64,000 bases of DNA from Variovorax sp. dw_308 (GTDB lineage: Bacteria; Pseudomonadota; Gammaproteobacteria; Burkholderiales; Burkholderiaceae_C), in NCBI RefSeq assembly GCF_019207085.1, contig NZ_JAATOM010000006.1, positions 1 through 64,000 on the forward strand, given 5' to 3'. Below the pieces are notes generated by a model. That model was given only the letters and a program-made list of their open reading frames with translations, was not told where the DNA came from and ran no database searches. Below, piece by piece: positions 59,593 to 64,000 of this stretch. Numbering within the stretch: position 1 is the first letter of the stretch; every line of letters starts with the position of its first letter. The translations under genes and the position numbers were made by a program.

Positions 59593-59802
59593 TCAGGTGC
59601 TTCCCAAGGACTTGATAAGGGCCTGCAGATCCGACTTTTTCCAGAAGGTCATGCCGGACTCCCGCACAGGGGCGGGATAGCGGCCCTCCTTCACGCCCTT
59701 CCACCATGTTGAGCGGCTGACTGGGAACTCGGTGAGGACGCCCGCAAGGCGCAGCAGGCGTTCGGATTCGACGGTGGTGTGGCAGGTGTTTGTTGTTGCC
59801 AT
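59593..59802 (-). CDS. AlpA-family transcription regulator
   Basis: 69 residues with the AlpA/excisionase winged helix: LLRLAGVLTEFPVSRSTWWK, then GVKEGRYPAPVRESGMTFWK and DLQALIKSL. AlpA proteins activate integrase or excision genes in P4-like prophages and satellites. It is the first gene of the minus-strand module that runs to 54.8 kb. Upstream, two palindromes near 60.1 and 60.2 kb could be control sites. Confidence 0.85.
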   Translation of the reverse strand: MATTNTCHTTVESERLLRLAGVLTEFPVSRSTWWKGVKEGRYPAPVRESGMTFWKKSDLQALIKSLGST

Positions 59803-60560
59803 GATTTGTTCCTTGTTGTCGTCCCATCACCGAGCAATTGCAGCGCCGCATTGACCACGCTTTCGCGCGGTCATAAACTGCACCTCGTCCTTCCAAGACT
59901 GGGTTCTGTAGCCGCTCGGCTTAAGGACCTTTGGCAGCACCTGGCGAAGAGATTCGCCAAGGTGCGCCGCCTTTTAGACACGATGAACTCGCATCGGCCT
60001 GGGTCGAATATAGCGACCTTTGCTGTTCTGCGCACATCACTGATTTTCAATTTCCCTTTCAAATCAATGAGTTAGCGGTACTCGTGTATCAACATTGTGT
60101 TGAGCGCTCAACGCTTTCGTAGGTTTTTTCGCCAGTCCTCGGAACCATTGAAATTCCGTAGGCATCCTAGGGTTATTCCACTATGCGAAATTATTCGTTG
60201 CGAGTTCGCAACGATTTTGAGTCGACTGGGCGCGTCGCGATGACAAGAGAGCCGATCCGGCACCGCTCGCGGCGCTGACAAGTAACAGTGACCTCGGGTT
60301 GGCCGCTTCGACGGGAACTTGAGGTGGCGCTCGACCCATCGACGGCGTAGCCGCTGCCGCCGTCGGCAAATCCAAACCTGAACTACTTCGACGGCGCCAG
60401 CGGCGGCCAGTTCAAGATCGATTTTTTCCCGCCGGCGACGGCACGCTGAAGAGGGTCAACCGCTGCGGTGCCTGCACCGATGACCGCCCCATCATCTGGC
60501 GCGAGAACTTTCGTAACCGTTGAGCAAGCCTCTTATACAAATACGCCCGTAACACGCCAG
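59803..60560. promoter_or_regulatory. Region upstream of AlpA with two palindromes; left part of pilus-gene debris
   Basis: Perfect 14-bp palindrome GTTGAGCGCTCAAC lies at 60099-60112. A second, CGTTGCGAGTTCGCAACG at 60196-60213, has 8-bp arms around a GT centre. Both suit dimeric repressors. A 63-codon minus-strand frame with a TTG start (60062 to 59871, MKGKLKISDVRRTAK) might be a small protein but is not supported further. From about 60365 the plus strand shows gene debris (NYFDGASGGQFKIDF, then RPIIWREN) reminiscent of the PilY1 C-terminus. Confidence 0.45.
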
Positions 60561-60562
60561 GC

Positions 60563-60860
60563 GCCAAGCAGGCTTTCACGCTGATCGAACTGATGATCGT
60601 GGTGGCGGTCGTAGCCATCCTCGTGGCCATCGCGCTGCCGGACTACTCGCAATACATCAAACGCTCCCCGAAGGGCCGAGGCCCGCGCCGAGGTGTTCAA
60701 GGGCGAAGGCTGGCTGGAGCGTTACTTCACCAAAAACAACGACTACACAGTACGCCGACCAACACCACTAAGCCCGTCTTCACTGCATGTTCGGCGCGGT
60801 GCCCGCGGGCGGCCCTGCGCGCTACAACATCACACTGGACGCGAATATCAGTGAGCTACA
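60563..60860 (+). pseudogene. Decayed type IV pilin gene (pilE-like)
   Basis: The conserved pilin N-terminus KQAFTLIELMIVVAVVAI is intact, including the Glu5 equivalent, but lacks a recognisable start codon. After QYIKR the frame is lost; pieces of the rest appear in other frames (GWLERYFTKNNDYT near 60.7 kb, ARYNITLDANI near 60.83 kb). At least two frameshifts are needed, so the gene is dead. It was probably part of a minor-pilin cluster next to the tRNA. Confidence 0.75.
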
Positions 60861-61310
60861 CGATGACGGGTGACTATTGGTGTTGGAGCGTAGCTGTAGG
60901 CGTAGAACTGCACGTCGGCCTGCGGGACTTAGAGTTTCCGCACACGTACAACTGTTGTCCCCGAAGATCGGGCGGCATCTTCTTGCCGAGCCCAGGCAGA
61001 CGCAATTCGAGCATAGCGGCAAGCCCATCGACAGCGACTTTGTCGAAGGGGTCGAATGCTGGGTCGGTGAGCCTGACTTGTAGGGGCTGTTATTGGATTC
61101 AAGAGTCCGAGCTGTGCTGGGAGAAGCACGAGCAAGCCGCTCACGGCCTATCGCGATGAATACGAGCCGCGGCGCGAGGCGCGTCGATCGGCACAGCTCT
61201 TCAAGCTAAGACTACAGTTGTTACCGGTGCGACAGATACCAGACGTGGAGATGTGGCACCTTTGACGAGTGAGCACTGCCATCTTGGAAGCCGCAGTTGG
61301 GTCGCTCCAA
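60861..61310. other. Gene debris with no supported gene
   Basis: About 450 bases between two pseudogenes. Short frames exist on both strands but none has similarity or a start site. Probably the tail of the decayed pilin cluster. Confidence 0.3.
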
Positions 61311-61440
61311 TTAGGAGCTCTCGGGCTGATCGCCGTCGACGCTCTCGCTGGCAAGTTCATGGCGCAGACCGGGCGTCGAAGTCCATGAAGAACCGCGTCG
61401 CCTGCCCCCCATTCGACAGTGCTGGCGAGCCAGTCCTCGA
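61311..61440 (-). pseudogene. Fragment of a second copy of the Tat-type protein gene
   Basis: Bases 61311-61412 align by eye with 51409-51510 inside the intact gene at 51.3-52.1 kb, at roughly three-quarters identity. On the minus strand one frame reads GGQATRFFMDFDA, matching GGQGVATRFFEDLDA of the intact protein, and another reads VDGDQPESSN, matching VDGDQPGSSY, so a frameshift separates them. The rest of the gene is not recognisable. Confidence 0.7.
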
Positions 61441-61726
61441 TTTCCTCGTGCTGATGCTATGGGTAGTCGACCAGCAAGAGGTCCAATGGCGACGCGCGTT
61501 TAGACGACACACGCTTCCCGGCGACGAGGAAATCGTCAAACTCGAGGCTTGCAGCCTCGTAGGACTGGAGAGAAATCCCCGGGTCGGAGGCCGCAGCCAG
61601 GCGGCGGGCGCAGCGGTGGTTTGACCGCTCCACAGTTTTCGGCGAGCGCGCGCAACTCAAGAGGGCAGCACCGACTTGCTCAGCCATCACCTCGCTGCGA
61701 AACATGGCGCTTTCTGAGGCAGTCCG

Positions 61727-61772
61727 GAATATGCCCCCACTTCGCGAATCTGTGCCCCCAAAGATGCCCCCA
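61727..61772. repeat. Right-end arm-type repeats of the island (three TGCCCCCA copies)
   Basis: TGCCCCCA occurs at 61732-61739, 61753-61760 and 61765-61772. The first is within GAATATGCCCCCA, identical to 26097-26109 at the left end. Flanking CGCGAATC and GATTCGCG (61743-61750 and 61783-61790) form an inverted pair around the last two copies. Most simply these are integrase arm-binding sites of attR. Confidence 0.65.
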
Positions 61773-61849
61773 TGTACGCTCGGATTCGCGCATACTTGGA
61801 TGGACGACATCGGACAGATCGAGCAGATCTCTCGAGGGGAAAACAAAAA

Positions 61850-61879
61850 AGTCCGGACGGTAAAGGACCGATCCGGACT
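61850..61879 (-). terminator. Terminator downstream of tRNA-Arg
   Basis: On the minus strand AGTCCGGAT pairs across CGGTCCTTTACCG with its complement, an 8-bp outer stem plus a 4-bp inner stem, followed by TTTTTTGTTTT. It lies 6 bp after the tRNA 3' end. Confidence 0.85.
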
Positions 61880-61885
61880 CTAGAA

Positions 61886-61960
61886 TGGTCCCGCCGCCAG
61901 GAATCGAACCTGGATCTCAGCCTTCGGAGGGCCGAATTCTATCCGTTGAAATACAGCGAG
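61886..61960 (-). tRNA. tRNA-Arg(CCG), island integration site
   Basis: The 75-nt gene folds as a cloverleaf with encoded CCA. The anticodon arm is CGGCC-CTCCGAA-GGCTG, giving anticodon CCG; the T arm is CCAGG-TTCGATT-CCTGG. The acceptor stem pairs fully but includes two U-G pairs (5' CTCGCTG with 3' CGGCGGG), and the D stem has a U10-U25 mismatch. These deviations suggest that a 5' part from the chromosome is now joined to a 3' part brought by the island. It may be functional or weakened. Confidence 0.8.
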
Positions 61961-62002
61961 AGAGGTTTGCGCCGGTGCTGAACCGGAGCCTCGCATTATC
62001 GC

Positions 62003-62680
62003 CTATTGCGTGGCATGACCCGCATATTCAGGGGCTTTTGCGTCGACCCCCTTTGGCCCACTGCCTCGAGCGAATCCCAGGCCGGCGAGGTACGCATTGA
62101 AAGTGCATCGCCCCGTCGCCACCAGCGCGAAGGCCTCCGGATCCAGCAGCCAGTTCTGGATCAGCCCGCTGATCAGCGCATGCAGGCCCTGCGCGGCCAT
62201 CGGCGCGGGCACGGTGAGCTTGACCTTGGCACTGCGCGCGGCCCGGCGCAGTGCGTCCTCGAAATCGCTCACGCAGGCATCACGGCATTCCTGATGGCGA
62301 CGCTGCAGGGACGCGGTCTCGCCGGCGTACTCGACCTTGTGCGTTGCCACCTCGAAGACGCGGCGCACCTGCGGATCGGTCGCGACCTGGCGCAAGGCAG
62401 TGACCATCGCGTTCTCGATCACGTCCAGCGGGTCCAGCGCAGGATGCTCACCCATGCGTCGCGCGGCCTCGAGCGGCAAGGTGACGCGCTCCAGCATCGC
62501 GTGGAACAGATCGGCCTTGTCCTTGAAATGCCAATAGACGGCGCCGCGGGTGGCGCCCGCATGCTCGGCGATCTGCTGCAGCGAGGTGCTCGATACCCCC
62601 TGCTGCTGGAACAGCAACTCGGCCGCATCGAGCAGACGGTGGCGGGTGGCGAGTGCTTCTTCCTTCGTACGGCGTGCCAA
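62003..62680 (-). CDS. TetR/AcrR-family repressor of an RND efflux pump
   Basis: 225 residues. The start is the TTG at 62680, preceded by GAGGAGG 5 nt away; it gives the standard AcrR/TtgR opening MARRTKEEALATRHRLLDAA. The helix-turn-helix is TSLQQIAEHAGATRGAVYWHFKDK. The C-terminal ligand domain is intact in length. Divergent from the adaptor gene of an RND pump with a shared operator between them, it most likely represses the pump and its own gene and is released by pump substrates. Confidence 0.9.
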   Translation of the reverse strand: MARRTKEEALATRHRLLDAAELLFQQQGVSSTSLQQIAEHAGATRGAVYWHFKDKADLFHAMLERVTLPLEAARRMGEHPALDPLDVIENAMVTALRQVATDPQVRRVFEVATHKVEYAGETASLQRRHQECRDACVSDFEDALRRAARSAKVKLTVPAPMAAQGLHALISGLIQNWLLDPEAFALVATGRCTFNAYLAGLGFARGSGPKGVDAKAPEYAGHATQ

Positions 62681-62726
62681 TGCACCTCCTCGGTTAAACA
62701 GGTTCCGGTCGACCGGCGCACCAATA

Positions 62727-62746
62727 TACATACACCGCCGTATGTA
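62727..62746. promoter_or_regulatory. Operator of the AcrR-type repressor
   Basis: TACATAC (62727-62733) and GTATGTA (62740-62746) form a 7-bp inverted repeat with a 6-bp centre, close to the TACATAC/GTATGTA half-sites of AcrR and TtgR operators. It lies between the two divergent starts. Confidence 0.8.
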
Positions 62747-62848
62747 AACTAGCGGGCCTGCCCAGGTCTCGGCATTGCCACGGTTTTTGCTTTGCAGACT
62801 GCGCCTGGTCCCGTCTCTCTCTCCTCGCTGTTCACTGGAAGGAACCGC

Positions 62849-64000
62849 ATGCCTGCCTCGCATGTCACTCAACGTTTGTCGTTTTCGATGCGTGCACTCG
62901 TCGCCGCCGTCACCACAGTGACGCTGCTGGCCCTTGCCGGGTGCGGCAAGGGCGAGGCGCCGGCAGCAGGCGGCGGTGCGCCCGCAGGTGGCGCTGGTGG
63001 CGGCAAGCCGCCGGCGCCGGAAGTGGGCGTGGTCGTGGCGACGCCCGGCAACATCGGCCTGGTGACCGAACTGCCGGGCCGCCTCGAAGCCTCGCGTGTG
63101 GCGCAGGTGCGCGCCCGCGCCGCCGGCATCCTGCAGGAGCGGCTGTTTCGCGAAGGCAGCGACGTGAAGGCCGGGCAGCCGCTGTTCAAGATCGACCCGG
63201 CCCCCTACGCTGCGGCCGCGCAGAGCGCCGCAGCCGCCCTGGCGCGTGCCGAGGCCAACGCCGCGCAAGCCCAGGCGCTGGCCGATCGCTACAAGCCGCT
63301 GGTCGAGGCCAATGCGGTCAGCAAGCAGGAATACGCCACCGCCGTGGCGTCAGCCAAATCGGGCGTGGCCGACGTGGCCGTGGGGCGCGCGGCGGTGACG
63401 ACCGCCAACATCAATCTCGCCTACGCCACCGTGACGGCGCCGATCTCGGGCCGCATCGGCCGCGCGCTGGTCACCGAAGGCGCACTGGTCGGCCAGGGCA
63501 ATGACGTGACGCAGCTGGCGGTGATCCAGCAGATCAACCCGCTCTACGTGAACTTCACGCAATCGGCCACCGACGTGATCAAGCTGCGCCGCGCGATGGA
63601 CGACGGCCAGTTCAAGCGGGCCGATGGCTCCGGCGCCGCCAGCGTCCGCATCGTGCTCGAGGACGGCACCGAATACCCGCTGGCCGGCAAGCTGCTGTTC
63701 ACCGACCTGACGGTGGATGCGACGAGCGGCCAGGTCATGCTGCGCGCCGAGGTGCCCAACCCCAAGGGCAACCTGTTGCCGGGCCTCTATGTGCGCGTGC
63801 GCATCGAGCAGGCGCGGGTCAACGATGCCATCACCGTGCCGCAGCAGGCCGTGACGCGCACCCAGCAAGGCGACACGTTGTCGGTGGTCGAAGCCGACGG
63901 CAAGATCACCAAGCGCACCGTGAAGATCAGCGCCGCGCAGAACAACCAGTGGGTCGTGCTCGATGGCCTGAAGGCCGGCGAGCAGGTGATGGTGGACGGC
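62849..64000 (+). CDS. RND efflux pump periplasmic adaptor lipoprotein (AcrA/MexA-like), truncated by the window end
   Basis: The frame is open from ATG 62849 (AAGGA 7 nt upstream) to the window end, 384 codons. A signal peptide ends in lipobox LALAGC, so it is anchored in the inner membrane. A Gly/Ala/Pro-rich linker precedes the adaptor core: the lipoyl-like halves GILQERLFREGSDVKAGQPL and the conserved YATVTAPISGRIGRALVTEG, then a beta-barrel part with NPKGNLLPGLYVRV. It joins an RND transporter to an outer-membrane channel for drug export; those genes should lie just beyond. Confidence 0.93.
   Translation, partial: MPASHVTQRLSFSMRALVAAVTTVTLLALAGCGKGEAPAAGGGAPAGGAGGGKPPAPEVGVVVATPGNIGLVTELPGRLEASRVAQVRARAAGILQERLFREGSDVKAGQPLFKIDPAPYAAAAQSAAAALARAEANAAQAQALADRYKPLVEANAVSKQEYATAVASAKSGVADVAVGRAAVTTANINLAYATVTAPISGRIGRALVTEGALVGQGNDVTQLAVIQQINPLYVNFTQSATDVIKLRRAMDDGQFKRADGSGAASVRIVLEDGTEYPLAGKLLFTDLTVDATSGQVMLRAEVPNPKGNLLPGLYVRVRIEQARVNDAITVPQQAVTRTQQGDTLSVVEADGKITKRTVKISAAQNNQWVVLDGLKAGEQVMVDG

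Overview
The window is GC-rich, gene-dense bacterial chromosome of betaproteobacterial type. RecBCD, an AcrR/RND pump, a wax ester synthase and a form I CO dehydrogenase with an RcoM regulator together suggest Burkholderiales, most likely a Comamonadaceae/Variovorax-like aerobe; this is inferred from gene content, as no rRNA or marker gene is present. It divides into a left chromosomal block (1-26.03 kb), an integrated genomic island (about 26.03-61.88 kb) and a right chromosomal block (61.89-64 kb).

Left block. A tightly coupled minus-strand operon (7734 to 1) encodes an aerobic molybdenum CO dehydrogenase: coxM, coxS, coxL, coxG, coxD (MoxR ATPase), coxE (VWA) and a MocA-like nucleotidyltransferase, then the start of a membrane protein. 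The heme-PAS/LytTR regulator RcoM lies just upstream. The coxM promoter region holds three TTCGTG repeats exactly 21 bp apart, a probable RcoM operator. A 75-bp MITE-like element sits between this promoter and rcoM, and the rcoM stop codon lies inside its target duplication. Next come recC-recB-recD (each overlapping the next by 4 nt), an MFS transporter with an AidB-like acyl-CoA dehydrogenase, a Crp/Fnr regulator, a WS/DGAT acyltransferase and an acyl-CoA synthetase.

Island. It is bounded by a tRNA-Arg 3'-end fragment on the left, the whole tRNA-Arg(CCG) on the right, and repeated TGCCCCCA motifs (probable integrase arm sites) at both ends, with a P4-type integrase just inside the left end. 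Its left half is a defence island: a BREX operon (brxE-brxA-brxB-brxC-pglX split in two-pglZ-brxL) and a divergent Shedu (DUF4263) nuclease. The BREX set combines the type 6 gene brxE with the type 1 effector brxL, and its PglX is two ORFs joined by an ATGA overlap. After a serine resolvase and a decayed inverted-repeat element come two same-strand TIR genes: a ClpB-like AAA+-TIR protein and a TIR-STAND-TPR protein whose TPRs are eight near-identical 138-nt repeats. These two are the best candidate for an undescribed system. A Tat-type protein operon and a metallophosphoesterase follow. The right part is a phage-satellite-like module (AlpA regulator, replication protein, DnaB-like ATPase, overlapping small genes, an ADP-ribosyltransferase-like protein). 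Decayed genes lie next to the tRNA: a type IV pilin and a second copy of the Tat protein gene.

Right block. A TetR/AcrR-type repressor is divergent from the lipoprotein adaptor of an RND efflux pump, with an inverted-repeat operator between them; the pump gene runs off the window.
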